Source: Planctomycetota bacterium (GTDB taxonomy: Bacteria; Planctomycetota; UBA1135; UBA2386). Taken from it: a stretch of DNA of 64,000 bases. The stretch is from positions 1 through 64,000 of the forward strand of contig JAEUHR010000043.1 of the NCBI GenBank assembly GCA_016794425.1, written 5' to 3'. The notes beneath the pieces are model-generated. The model searched no databases and had not been told where the DNA came from. It saw nothing but the letters and a program-made list of their open reading frames with translations. Of the stretch, positions 63,893-64,000 are shown one piece after another. Made by a program: the position numbers and the translations under genes. Position 1 is the stretch's first letter; every line of letters begins with the position of its first letter.

Positions 63893-64000
63893 TCCCCGCG
63901 GCGGCGCTGCTCGCGCTCGCCGCGTGCGTCGTCGACGGCGCCGGACCGGCCGGCGCGCTGCCGCCGATCGCCCCGAACCGGCCCACGTTCAGCGACGGCA
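63889..64000 (+). CDS. Lipoprotein, N-terminal part only (cut by the window)
   Basis: Starting at GTG 63889 the frame reads MIPAAALLALAACVVDGAGP, a signal peptide with a lipobox (LALAAC), then ALPPIAPNRPTFSDG. It is open to the window edge. Family cannot be assigned from 37 residues. Coupled to the small gene upstream by GTGA. Confidence 0.6.
   Translation, partial: MIPAAALLALAACVVDGAGPAGALPPIAPNRPTFSDG

Overview
This is a 64 kb, very GC-rich (about 70%) bacterial chromosome segment with a strong G/C bias at third codon positions. That bias makes long, meaningless open frames common on the opposite strand of real genes. The gene content points to a Planctomycetota-like bacterium: a giant Ser/Thr kinase with a C-terminal formylglycine-generating-enzyme-like domain, secreted squalene-cyclase-like repeat proteins, Kelch and BNR propeller proteins, a vWA protein with HEAT-like repeats, and a KDO transferase (outer membrane with LPS). 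The phylum is an inference, not proven. About 53 protein genes, two tRNAs and tmRNA are annotated.

Left part (1-12.4 kb). A dispersed repeat lies before tatC-cinA, followed by a tightly overlapped run: Ser/Thr kinase, lipoprotein, PP2C phosphatase, then a type II secretion/pilus inner-membrane F protein and a sensor histidine kinase. A diguanylate cyclase with a degenerate receiver domain faces them. 12.5-18.6 kb holds the conserved translation block rpsB-tsf-pyrH-frr, then tRNA-Lys(UUU), a Trm112-like protein and a PpiD/SurA-like membrane chaperone.

Middle part (18.6-35.9 kb). A methyltransferase and a GT2 glycosyltransferase, a DUF2064-VOC fusion, a secreted prenyltransferase-repeat protein, an FAH hydrolase, a Kelch protein, dusB, tRNA-Leu(CAG), smpB, a BNR lipoprotein, a PfpI protease-like protein, and a cupredoxin lipoprotein overlapping a GGDEF-EAL sensor. 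A compositionally distinct PIN toxin / large antitoxin pair lies just downstream of the 3' end of ssrA (tmRNA, tag ANTHYSLAA). smpB and ssrA in the same window provide the two core parts of trans-translation.

Right part (36-64 kb). A vWA protein and an MFS transporter converge on an operon of three large multi-pass membrane proteins (two YfhO-like). Then come a GT39-like membrane protein with a second repeat copy upstream and a 70-bp palindrome downstream, a Xer recombinase, and the run dksA-like, lspA, pyrD, response regulator, small membrane protein, secA, waaA, ychJ. Last are an MFS transporter, a Nudix-MBL fusion, a second squalene-cyclase-like protein, a ClC channel, and a small-ORF/lipoprotein pair cut by the window edge.

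Four-base ATGA/GTGA overlaps are pervasive, Shine-Dalgarno sequences are rare, and several promoter-like -10 boxes sit only 7-17 nt before start codons, suggesting short-leader or leaderless mRNAs.
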